This document shows, piece after piece, positions 53,844 through 60,955 of a stretch of 64,000 nucleotides of DNA. The notes beneath the pieces are model-generated. The model was given only the letters and a program-made list of their open reading frames with translations, ran no database searches and had not been told where the DNA came from. Within the stretch, counting starts at the first letter, position 1. Each line of letters opens with the position of its first letter. The position numbers and the translations under genes are program-made. Source of the stretch: Bordetella petrii (lineage in GTDB: Bacteria; Pseudomonadota; Gammaproteobacteria; Burkholderiales; Burkholderiaceae_B). The stretch is taken from assembly GCA_017745595.1 (NCBI GenBank), contig WMBV01000015.1:62001-126000 (forward strand). Reading direction: 5' to 3'.

Positions 53844-55850
53844 ATGAAGTATTTCGCCATGACGCCCCAAAAAATCCTCAAGCGCGACGGCCGCGTCGTC
53901 GACTTCGACGGCGCCAAGATCGTCCATGCCATCGCCGCCGCGGGCCAGGCCACCGGTGAAGTCGATGCCGCCGCCGCCGAGCTCCTGGGCGCGCGCGTGG
54001 CCGCGCGCCTGTCCGGCCACCTTTGCCCCGGCATCGAAACCATCCAGAACCAGGTCGAAGAAGCGCTGGTCGAGGCCGGTTGCTGGCACACGGCGCGCGC
54101 CTACATCGTCTACCGCGAACGCCACGCCCGCCTGCGCGAGCTGCGCCGCACGCTGGTCGATGTCGAAAGCTCCATGGAAGAATACCTCGACCAGCGCGAC
54201 TGGCGCGTCAATGCCAATGCCAACCAGGGCTACAGCCTGGGCGGCCTCATCCTGAACGTGGCGGGCAAGGTCACCGCCAACTACTGGCTGTCGCACGTCT
54301 ACGCCCCCGCCGCCGGCCAGGCCCACCGCGACGGCGACATCCACATCCACGACCTCGACATGCTCAGCGGCTACTGCGCCGGCTGGTCGCTGCGGCAGCT
54401 GCTCACCGAAGGCTTCAACGGCATCCCGGGCAAGGTCGAGGCCACGCCGCCGCGCCACATGTCGGCGGCCATCGGGCAGATCGTCAATTTCCTGGGCACC
54501 CTGCAAAACGAATGGGCGGGCGCCCAGGCATTCAGTTCTTTCGATACCTACATGGCGCCGTTCGTGCGTTGCGACCACATGTCGTACGCCGACGTCAAGC
54601 AGGCCATGCAAGAGCTCATCTACAACCTCAACGTGCCCAGCCGCTGGGGCACCCAGACGCCGTTCACGAACCTCACGTTCGACCTCACCTGCCCGGCCGA
54701 TCTGCGCGAGCAGATCCCGTACATCGGCGGCCAGGAAATGCCGTTCAGCTACGGCGAGCTGCAGGCCGAAATGGACATGATCAACCGCGCCTACATCGAA
54801 GTCATGATGGCCGGCGACGCCAAGGGCCGCGTATTCACCTTTCCCATTCCCACGTACAACATCACCCACGACTTCGACTGGAACCATCCCAACACCGAAC
54901 TGCTATTCGACATGACGGCCAAGTACGGCCTGCCGTACTTCCAGAACTTCCTGAATTCCGACCTCGAACCCCATATGGTGCGTTCGATGTGCTGCCGCCT
55001 GCAGCTCGACCTGCGCGAACTCCTCAAGCGCGGCAACGGCCTGTTCGGTTCGGCCGAGCAAACGGGGTCGGTGGGCGTGGTCACTATCAACTGCGCGCGG
55101 CTGGGCTATCTGCATGCCGGCAACGAAACCGCCCTGTTCCAGCGGCTGGACGCGCTGCTGGAACTGGGCCGCGACGTGCTCGAAGTCAAGCGCAAGGTGG
55201 TGCAGCGCTACATCGACCAGGGCTTGTATCCCTATACCCGGCGCTATCTGGGCACCTTGCGCAACCATTTCAGCACGCTGGGCGTCAACGGCATCAACGA
55301 AATGGTGCGCAACTTCAGCGCCGGCGCCTATGACCTGACCGCGCCGCAGGGCCACGCGCTGGCCGTGCGCCTGCTCGATCACGTGCGGACCCGCATGACC
55401 GAATTCCAGGAAGCCACCGGTCACCTGTACAACCTCGAAGCCACCCCGGCCGAAGGCACTACCTACCGGTTCGCCCGCGAAGACCGCAAACGCTGGCCCG
55501 ACATCCTGCAGGCCGGCACCGACGCGCAGCCGTACTACACCAACTCCAGCCAGTTGCCGGTGGGCTATACCGACGACCCCTTCGAAGCCCTGGCCATGCA
55601 GGAAGCCCTGCAAAGCAAGTACACCGGCGGCACGGTGCTGCATCTGTACATGAACGAGGCGGTCTCTTCGGCGGGCGCCTGCCGCGAACTGGTGCGCCGG
55701 GCGCTCGAAAACTTCCGGCTGCCCTACATCACGGTCACGCCCACGTTCTCCATTTGCCCCACGCACGGATACCTGTCCGGCCGCCACGAATTCTGCCCCA
55801 AATGCGATGCCGAGTTGCTCTCGCGGCAACAGGCATGCAGCCACAGCTAG
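53844..55850 (+). CDS. nrdD: Anaerobic ribonucleoside-triphosphate reductase large subunit, lacking the glycyl-radical loop
   Basis: A 668-aa class III ribonucleotide reductase subunit. ATP-cone at residues 8-95 (LKRDGRVVDFDGAKIVHAI), then the ten-stranded barrel with HIHDLDMLSGYCAGWSLRQLL, MSAAIGQIVNFLGTLQNEWAGAQAFS, TFPIPTYNITHDFDW, and FSICPTHGYLSGRHEFCPKCD, where Cys638, His641, Cys651 and Cys654 would form the zinc site. It ends 14 residues later, before the glycyl-radical loop present in E. coli NrdD; that loop is the next gene. The start could also be ATG 53859. Confidence 0.9.
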   Translation: MKYFAMTPQKILKRDGRVVDFDGAKIVHAIAAAGQATGEVDAAAAELLGARVAARLSGHLCPGIETIQNQVEEALVEAGCWHTARAYIVYRERHARLRELRRTLVDVESSMEEYLDQRDWRVNANANQGYSLGGLILNVAGKVTANYWLSHVYAPAAGQAHRDGDIHIHDLDMLSGYCAGWSLRQLLTEGFNGIPGKVEATPPRHMSAAIGQIVNFLGTLQNEWAGAQAFSSFDTYMAPFVRCDHMSYADVKQAMQELIYNLNVPSRWGTQTPFTNLTFDLTCPADLREQIPYIGGQEMPFSYGELQAEMDMINRAYIEVMMAGDAKGRVFTFPIPTYNITHDFDWNHPNTELLFDMTAKYGLPYFQNFLNSDLEPHMVRSMCCRLQLDLRELLKRGNGLFGSAEQTGSVGVVTINCARLGYLHAGNETALFQRLDALLELGRDVLEVKRKVVQRYIDQGLYPYTRRYLGTLRNHFSTLGVNGINEMVRNFSAGAYDLTAPQGHALAVRLLDHVRTRMTEFQEATGHLYNLEATPAEGTTYRFAREDRKRWPDILQAGTDAQPYYTNSSQLPVGYTDDPFEALAMQEALQSKYTGGTVLHLYMNEAVSSAGACRELVRRALENFRLPYITVTPTFSICPTHGYLSGRHEFCPKCDAELLSRQQACSHS

Positions 55851-55888
55851 GCGCTCGCGCGCCCGGCCTCACAACCCCAGGAGTCCCT

Positions 55889-56068
55889 ATGCAATCCCTA
55901 AGCTCTGCCCCCGCCACCCGTCCCGCCCAGCTCGACGACAGCCAGCGCGTGCGCTGCGAAATCTGGACACGCGTCATGGGCTACCACCGCCCGGTTACCT
56001 CGTTCAATACCGGCAAACAAGGCGAATTCCATGAGCGCCGCTTCTTCGCCGAACAACGTGCCGCCTGA
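55889..56068 (+). CDS. Separate glycyl-radical peptide of NrdD
   Basis: A 59-aa protein. RVRCEIWTRVMGYHRP carries the glycyl-radical motif (Gly31 in RVMGY), followed by SFNTGKQGEFHERRFF, which matches the C-terminal end of ordinary NrdD proteins (compare RVCGYLG and FNAGKQEE in E. coli). It has its own ribosome site (CCAGGAG) and ATG 38 bp after the nrdD stop, in a different frame, so it is not a readthrough product. It must supply the radical glycine in trans. The nrdG gene begins inside it, overlapping 38 bp. The split form appears recurrent in related genomes, as far as I recall. Confidence 0.85.
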   Translation: MQSLSSAPATRPAQLDDSQRVRCEIWTRVMGYHRPVTSFNTGKQGEFHERRFFAEQRAA

Positions 56069-56792
56069 CCCGGCACCCCAGGCCCTGAAACGCATCGCGG
56101 CACCGGCTCCAGTGGCGGCGGTGCCGCGCGGCGATCCCTGCATCGGCGGCCTGGTGCCCTATTCCAGCGTCGACTGGCCGGGCACGCTGGCCTGCGTGGT
56201 GTTCATTTCCGGCTGCCCGTGGCGTTGCAGTTACTGCCACAATCCGCACCTGCAACTGCGCAACGGCCACTACGACTGGAAAGCCGTCCTGGAATTCCTG
56301 GCCGGACGCCAGGGCCTGCTCGACGCCGTCGTGTTCTCGGGCGGCGAGCCGCTCAGCGAGCCGCGCCTGCCGCAAATGGTGCGCTCGATCAGGGCGCTGG
56401 GCTTCCGGGTCGCGCTGCATACCGCGGGCATCTACCCTTCGCGCCTGCGCGACCTGCTGCCCCTGCTCGACTGGGTGGGGTTCGACGTCAAAAGCGACGC
56501 GGCGGGCCACGATGCCCTGACCGGCCGCCCCAATACCTATGCCGCCGCCCAGGCCTGCCTGCAGGCGCTGCTGGCCAGCGGCGTCGACTTCGAATGCCGC
56601 ACCACCTGGAGCCCGCGCTGGCTGACCGAACCCGCGCTGCTCGAACTCGCGCGCGACCTCGCCCGGCGCGGAGTGCGGCATTACGCCGTGCAGAACCACC
56701 GGGCCGCGCCCGGCTCCGCCCCCTCGGCCATCCTCAGCGCCACCGCGCTGGCCGAACTTGAAACGCTCTTTCCGCACTTCGCCTATCGCTAG
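56031..56792 (+). CDS. nrdG: Anaerobic RNR-activating radical-SAM protein
   Basis: A 253-aa glycyl-radical activase. The [4Fe-4S]/SAM motif is SGCPWRCSYCHNPHLQL (Cys62, Cys66, Cys69); GGLVPYSSVDWPGTLACVVF and AVVFSGGEPLSEPRLP are NrdG-like. It has a 35-residue Pro/Ala-rich N-terminus that may be partly an artefact of the overlapping frame; no better start is evident. It installs the radical on the 59-aa peptide (inference from homology). It overlaps that gene by 38 bp. Confidence 0.92.
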   Translation: MSAASSPNNVPPDPAPQALKRIAAPAPVAAVPRGDPCIGGLVPYSSVDWPGTLACVVFISGCPWRCSYCHNPHLQLRNGHYDWKAVLEFLAGRQGLLDAVVFSGGEPLSEPRLPQMVRSIRALGFRVALHTAGIYPSRLRDLLPLLDWVGFDVKSDAAGHDALTGRPNTYAAAQACLQALLASGVDFECRTTWSPRWLTEPALLELARDLARRGVRHYAVQNHRAAPGSAPSAILSATALAELETLFPHFAYR

Positions 56793-56799
56793 GCCAGAT

Positions 56800-56813
56800 T
56801 TGATTTCGCGCAA
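56800..56813 (+). promoter_or_regulatory. FNR-like box (TTGAT-TTCG-CGCAA) upstream of the NMO-like gene
   Basis: Read on the plus strand TTGATTTCGCGCAA. A class II -10 would fall at 56836-56841, where TACCGT keeps the TA...T frame of a -10, giving a start point near 56848 and a 27-nt leader. It lies 7 bp after the nrdG stop. Confidence 0.5.
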
Positions 56814-56874
56814 TACGCCGCCAGGCGCCTTCGCCTACCGTTGCGCTATTGCCCAAACTAGGGATCTTGTTTCC

Positions 56875-58068
56875 ATGTGGTTCAAAACACTGACTCTCGC
56901 CGGCCGTGAGCTGCTTCCCATCGTCCAAGGCGGCATGGGGGTGGGCGTATCGGCCCATCGCCTGGCCGGCGCGGTCGCAAGCGAAAATGCCGTGGGCACC
57001 ATCGCCAGCGTCGACCTGCGTCACCATCATCCCGACCTGGTCGAAAAAACCATCAAGTGCCGCGACCGCGAAGCCATCGACCACGCCAACCGCGTGGCGC
57101 TCGACCGCGAAATCCAGGCGGCACGCCAGCTCTCGGGCGGGCGCGGCCTCATCGCCGTCAACGTCATGAAAGCCGTGCGCGATCACGCCGCCCTGGTGAA
57201 GCAGGCTTGCGAAAGCGGCGCCGACGCCATCGTCATGGGCGCCGGCCTGCCGATCGACCTACCCGACATGACCGCCGGCCACGACCGGGTCGCCCTCATT
57301 CCCATCCTGTCCGAAGCACGCGGCGTGGGCATCGTGCTCAAGAAGTGGCTTAAAAAGGGCCGCCTCGCCTCCGCCGTGGTCATCGAACACCCCGGCCATG
57401 CCGGCGGCCACCTGGGCGCCACCAAGCTGTCCGAACTGCACGACGACCGCTTCAGCTTCAGCCGCGTGCTAGCCGAATGCCGGGCCCTGTTCGACGAGCT
57501 CGGCCTGAACCGCGATGCCCCCAAGCTCATCGTGGCGGGCGGCGTCGGCAGCCACGACAAGGTCAAGCATTGGCTGACTCACGGCGCCGATGCCGTGCAA
57601 GTGGGCACGGCCTTTGCCGTCACCGAAGAAGGCGATGCCCACCCGAACTTCAAGCAAGTCCTCATCGACGCCGATCCCGCCCAGCTGAAAGAATTCGTCA
57701 GCGTGGCCGGCCTGCCCGCCCGCGCGGTGGCCACCCCCTGGCTGGTCCGTTATCTGCGCCAGGAAAAGCGCCTGCAAGACAATTCCCGCGCCGACCCGCG
57801 GCGCTGCACGCAACGCATGGATTGCCTGACGCAATGCGGCCTGCGCGACGGCCTGGCCCGCTTCGGGCAGTTCTGCATCGACCTGAAGCTGGCCGCCGCC
57901 GTGCGGGGCGAAGTCGACAAGGGCCTGTTCTTCCGCGGTGCCTCGAAGCTGCCGTTCGGCGATGCCATCCGCCCGGTGCGCGACCTGATCGACTACCTGC
58001 TGCAAGGTGTGATGCCGGGCACGGCACCCGCGCCGGCAACGCTCGATACCCAGCCGGCGCTGGCCTGA
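56875..58068 (+). CDS. Nitronate-monooxygenase-like flavoprotein with C-terminal Cys cluster
   Basis: A 397-aa FMN TIM-barrel protein of the 2-nitropropane dioxygenase family. LLPIVQGGMGVGVSAHRLAGAV begins the barrel; FMN-contact segments include VVIEHPGHAGGHLGA, VAGGVGSHDKV and GADAVQVGTAFAV. The C-terminal part holds four cysteines (Cys311, 317, 321, 334; pattern C-x5-C-x3-C-x12-C) in a block that begins RRCTQRMDCLTQCGLRDG, unusual for nitronate monooxygenases and suggestive of a metal or Fe-S site. An FNR box upstream and its place in the anaerobic island argue for a role without oxygen. Start ATG 56875 by homology. Confidence 0.82.
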   Translation: MWFKTLTLAGRELLPIVQGGMGVGVSAHRLAGAVASENAVGTIASVDLRHHHPDLVEKTIKCRDREAIDHANRVALDREIQAARQLSGGRGLIAVNVMKAVRDHAALVKQACESGADAIVMGAGLPIDLPDMTAGHDRVALIPILSEARGVGIVLKKWLKKGRLASAVVIEHPGHAGGHLGATKLSELHDDRFSFSRVLAECRALFDELGLNRDAPKLIVAGGVGSHDKVKHWLTHGADAVQVGTAFAVTEEGDAHPNFKQVLIDADPAQLKEFVSVAGLPARAVATPWLVRYLRQEKRLQDNSRADPRRCTQRMDCLTQCGLRDGLARFGQFCIDLKLAAAVRGEVDKGLFFRGASKLPFGDAIRPVRDLIDYLLQGVMPGTAPAPATLDTQPALA

Positions 58069-58077
58069 ACCCATCAC

Positions 58078-58139
58078 GAAGGGGCCTGGGCCCCTTCTTG
58101 CACTACCGATTCTTGCACTACCGATTCTTGCACTGCCCC
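58078..58139. repeat. Hairpin followed by three 15-bp tandem repeats
   Basis: GAAGGGGC and GCCCCTTC (58078-58085, 58090-58097) form an 8-bp hairpin with a 4-nt loop. From 58095 the 15-mer TTCTTGCACTACCGA occurs twice exactly (58095-58109, 58110-58124) and a third time with the last bases changed (58125-58139). It lies between the convergent NMO-like and DGC-domain genes. No long U-tract, so it is an imperfect terminator. The repeats are not part of the REP-like family. Confidence 0.75.
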
Positions 58140-58146
58140 GTCTTGC

Positions 58147-58533
58147 TCAGGGGCTGGTGGCCACGCTCAGCTGGTCTGCCTCCGCCGACACCAGTTCCCA
58201 GGCGGCGGCCCGCTCGGCATCGGTGCTGTCGCGATGATATCGCTTGGTGGCGCCGTAGTGGCTCAGTATCAAATGCCGGGTTGGCTCGACGCCCGCGTTG
58301 GCCAGGCACGCCTTCACGCACGCCAGCACGCAGCCGTCCAGGGCCAGAATGGGCCGTCCGCTGCGGGCACGCTTGACCAGCATCGGCACGCCGCCTCCTA
58401 CGCCGCTGATGCACGACATTTCTGCCCTGGCTTCATGGTCGAGCCTCACGGCCAGGTAGTTGGCCAGCTGCGCGACGCTGGAGCAGCCCGAGCACGAGTA
58501 CACCAGGGGCAACATGGTATCGGAAGTATTCAT
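58147..58533 (-). CDS. DGC-domain putative metal-binding protein
   Basis: A 128-aa cytoplasmic protein. LVYSCSGCSSVAQLANYLAV (Cys14, Cys17), MSCISGVGGG (Cys41) and LALDGCVLACVKACLANAGV (Cys68, Cys72, Cys76; the DGC motif) match the DGC domain, found in unknown proteins with conserved cysteines. It follows ubiT by only 4 bp on the same strand and so belongs to the anaerobic-ubiquinone operon ubiU-ubiV-ubiT-DGC. ATG 58533 is preferred; the longer frame overlaps ubiT. A redox or metal role is likely but unproven. Confidence 0.82.
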   Translation of the reverse strand: MNTSDTMLPLVYSCSGCSSVAQLANYLAVRLDHEARAEMSCISGVGGGVPMLVKRARSGRPILALDGCVLACVKACLANAGVEPTRHLILSHYGATKRYHRDSTDAERAAAWELVSAEADQLSVATSP

Positions 58534-58537
58534 GGCT

Positions 58538-58954
58538 TCATGCCGCGCGGCCGTAATGGCGCAACCAGGCGGGGCGCTCGGTGGCATCCAGCCAATTCTT
58601 GACGATGAGCCCCAGTTCGGTGTCGCCGGTGATGCGCAGACGCCGCTGGAAGAACAGCGTATCGGCGTCTGAGACGCCGCGGATCAAGGCCACGAAGTCG
58701 GCCATCGAGGCGCCCAGTTCCAGATCGGCCTCGGGTTCCCATAGCGGCCGGAAACGCCCCTGCCGGCAGGTGAAGCTGCTGCGCAGCCCCAGGTCTTCGA
58801 TCTTGATGGCAAAGCGCTTGCCCTCGATTTCGGCGGGCGGCTGCAGCCACTTCAGGTGACGAGCGATTTCCAGGCCCAGGGCGAAATGCGCCGACACGAA
58901 CGGCGCGGGCAGGATGCGGTTCACGCGTGCCAACATGGCAGAGTAGCGATTCAT
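58538..58954 (-). CDS. ubiT: SCP2-domain protein of oxygen-independent ubiquinone synthesis
   Basis: UbiT (138 aa), a sterol-carrier-protein-2-fold lipid-binding protein needed for anaerobic ubiquinone synthesis. LPAPFVSAHFALGLEIARHLKWL precedes the SCP2 core (EGKRFAIKIEDLGLRSSFTC), with TLFFQRRLRITGDTELGLIVKNWLDA near the end. It overlaps the ubiV stop by one base (TAATG), and the DGC gene follows 4 bp later, so all are translated together. Identity rests on the ubiU/ubiV neighbours as well as sequence. Confidence 0.93.
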   Translation of the reverse strand: MNRYSAMLARVNRILPAPFVSAHFALGLEIARHLKWLQPPAEIEGKRFAIKIEDLGLRSSFTCRQGRFRPLWEPEADLELGASMADFVALIRGVSDADTLFFQRRLRITGDTELGLIVKNWLDATERPAWLRHYGRAA

Positions 58955-59844
58955 TAAAGGGTTTCCACGTAGTCGATGCCGGCTTTGCCGTGCCAATAGC
59001 CGTTGCAGCGGTCGATGCCGTCGGGTGGCGATACCGGCGCGGCGGGCAGGCCCTGCCGCAGGCGATCGAGCGCGGCCACGGCTTGCAGGGTATTCTGCGA
59101 CTGCGGGCTGACACGCAGAACGTCGACTCCCATGTTCGCCATTTCGGTGGCCTGGTCCAGCAGGTCGAGGCAGGCGGCCGACTGGGTCTGGATGCCGTTG
59201 ATGGCCAGGAACGGCTGCCCTTCGCGGGTTTGCATTTGCAGGCCGTCGGGGTAGTCGATGCACCGAAATTCGCAGGCGTCTTTTTTCAGGCGGAAATGGC
59301 GCGCGGTGAAACACCGGGCCGAGAAGGCCAGCGGCAGGCGGCCCCACACCATGACTTCGGCCTGCATGCCCGGCGGGCGATCTTGCAGCAGGCGGCGCAA
59401 GGTGGCGCCGTCCATCTCGACCGGGGCCACGAAGCGCATGGCGCCCTGCGCCGCCAGCCAGGCGAGCGTGTCGCCATGGTAGGCATTGATATGCGGGCCG
59501 GCGACGAAATGGCGCCCCTTCAGGTGGCGCAGCGCGCCGACTTCGCCGGCCTCGAGCAGGAAATCGTCGTGTTCGCACAAGCGCCTGAGCGCGTGCGCGT
59601 CGGCACTGGTTTCGATGAGCGTCTGGCTGGACAGCACGACCGTCTTGCCCGCGTCGCGCAATGCGCGGGCCAGTTCGAGCCAGTCGGCGGCGCGCAATTC
59701 GTGACGGCGGCTACAGACCGTTTCGCCCACGTAGACGATGTCGACGGGGCTGTCGATGGCGCAGGCGTAGAAATCCAGCACGGTGCGCCGGGGCCAGTAG
59801 TACAGCAACGGGCCCAGTGAAATCTGATAAGGCATGATCGTCAT
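58954..59844 (-). CDS. ubiV: Oxygen-independent ubiquinone hydroxylation protein UbiV
   Basis: UbiV (296 aa), a U32-peptidase-like [4Fe-4S] protein that with UbiU hydroxylates ubiquinone precursors using prephenate rather than oxygen. [36 protein letters not shown] and the cluster cysteines Cys44, Cys178, Cys191, Cys195 are visible; the last three lie in [21 protein letters not shown] (shown here in two overlapping pieces: [10 protein letters not shown] and KKDACEFRC). The start at 59844 overlaps the ubiU stop by ATGA; an in-frame ATG 9 bp later is possible. Confidence 0.94.
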   Translation of the reverse strand: MTIMPYQISLGPLLYYWPRRTVLDFYACAIDSPVDIVYVGETVCSRRHELRAADWLELARALRDAGKTVVLSSQTLIETSADAHALRRLCEHDDFLLEAGEVGALRHLKGRHFVAGPHINAYHGDTLAWLAAQGAMRFVAPVEMDGATLRRLLQDRPPGMQAEVMVWGRLPLAFSARCFTARHFRLKKDACEFRCIDYPDGLQMQTREGQPFLAINGIQTQSAACLDLLDQATEMANMGVDVLRVSPQSQNTLQAVAALDRLRQGLPAAPVSPPDGIDRCNGYWHGKAGIDYVETL

Positions 59845-60857
59845 TTCCAGGGGCGGTCGAAGGCGCCCTGCGTCACTTGTGATCCTTCGGCGTGGCCGGC
59901 CAGGGCGGTCAGCCAGTCGGGCTTGACGGAATAGCGCGCCGAATCGGCCCGCACGGCATCCAGGGCCGCGCGCAAGGTGGCGACCACCTGGCCGACGTAA
60001 GCGGGGCTGCGCTGGCGCCCTTCGACCTTGATGGCCGACACGCCCATGGCGTAAAGCGCGGGCAGCAAGCCCAGCGCGTTGAGGCTGGCGGGTTCTTCGA
60101 TGGCGTAGTCGGCCTGGCCCTCGACTTCGAAGCGGCCCTTGCATAACGTGGGATACGCCGCCGGTTCGCCTTGGGCGTAGCGGTCGATCAGGATGCCATT
60201 CAGGCGGGCATCCAGGCCGCTTTCGGTTTCGTACCAGCGCACGGCATGCGCCGGCGAGCACACGCCCTTGTTATTGGGGGAATCGCCCGTGGCGTACGAG
60301 GACAGCAGGCAGCGCCCTTCGGCCATGACGCACAGGCTGCCAAAGCCGAAGACTTCGATCTCGACCGAGGTCTGGCCGCAGATCTTGCCGATTTCGGTCA
60401 TGGTTAGCACGCGCGGCAGCACCACGCGGCTGATGCCGAATTGTTCGCGCATCAGTTCGATGGCATCGGCGTGCGTGGCCGAGCCTTGCACCGACATGTG
60501 CAGCCGCAGGTCGGGATAGCGGTCGCGGGTGTAGGCCATGAGGCCCGGGTCGGCCATGATGACGGCGTCGGCCTGCAGGGCATGGGCCGCGTCGACGGCG
60601 GCGCGCCATTCGTGGGTGCGGCCCGCTTGCGGGAACGTGTTGATGGCGAACAACACCCGCCGGCCCATGGCATGAGCCAGGTCGATGCCGGCCCGGACAT
60701 CGGTTTCGGTGAAATTCAGGCCAGCGAAGTTGCGCGCATTCGTGGCGTTTTTCAGGCCCAGGTAGACAGCATCGGCGCCGGCATGCAGCGCCGCTTTCAA
60801 GGCGGCCAGGCTGCCAGCCGGGGCAACCAGGTCGAGAGCAGAGGTACGCGTTTCCAT
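59841..60857 (-). CDS. ubiU: Oxygen-independent ubiquinone hydroxylation protein UbiU
   Basis: UbiU (338 aa), partner of UbiV, a U32-family [4Fe-4S] protein. [37 protein letters not shown] and [22 protein letters not shown] with cysteines 176, 183, 200 and 239; all four correspond, with constant offset, to the Fe-S ligands of E. coli UbiU (169, 176, 193, 232 from memory). First gene of ubiU-ubiV-ubiT-DGC. The FNR box is centred exactly 41.5 bp upstream of its ATG, with TACACT as -10, so the mRNA is predicted to start at the ATG. Confidence 0.95.
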   Translation of the reverse strand: METRTSALDLVAPAGSLAALKAALHAGADAVYLGLKNATNARNFAGLNFTETDVRAGIDLAHAMGRRVLFAINTFPQAGRTHEWRAAVDAAHALQADAVIMADPGLMAYTRDRYPDLRLHMSVQGSATHADAIELMREQFGISRVVLPRVLTMTEIGKICGQTSVEIEVFGFGSLCVMAEGRCLLSSYATGDSPNNKGVCSPAHAVRWYETESGLDARLNGILIDRYAQGEPAAYPTLCKGRFEVEGQADYAIEEPASLNALGLLPALYAMGVSAIKVEGRQRSPAYVGQVVATLRAALDAVRADSARYSVKPDWLTALAGHAEGSQVTQGAFDRPWK

Positions 60858-60862
60858 GCGGC

Positions 60863-60905
60863 AGTGTAGGAGTCAGTCCTACACTTGTGCCTTGTCACAG
60901 ATCAA
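60863..60905 (-). promoter_or_regulatory. ubiU promoter: FNR box, -10 and overlapping 9-bp palindrome
   Basis: FNR-like box TTGAT-CTGT-GACAA on the minus strand (60905-60892), centre 60898.5. TACACT (60868-60863) is 23 bp away. Predicted +1 is the ubiU ATG (60857), so leaderless. Overlapping the -10 is a perfect palindrome: AGTGTAGGA (60863-60871) and TCCTACACT (60877-60885) with a 5-nt spacer, which may be a repressor site or an RNA stem in an alternative transcript. Confidence 0.7.
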
Positions 60906-60955
60906 GACGAGCCGGCCGGTGCCCCGGCTGCGGCACGCGTGGAAAACAGCCCGGC

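Noticed and set aside
53844-56068. nrdD broken by sequencing error or frameshift
   Set aside because: The downstream peptide has its own ribosome site and ATG, the gap is 38 bp, and a single-base change would not rejoin the frames cleanly. Read data would still be decisive.
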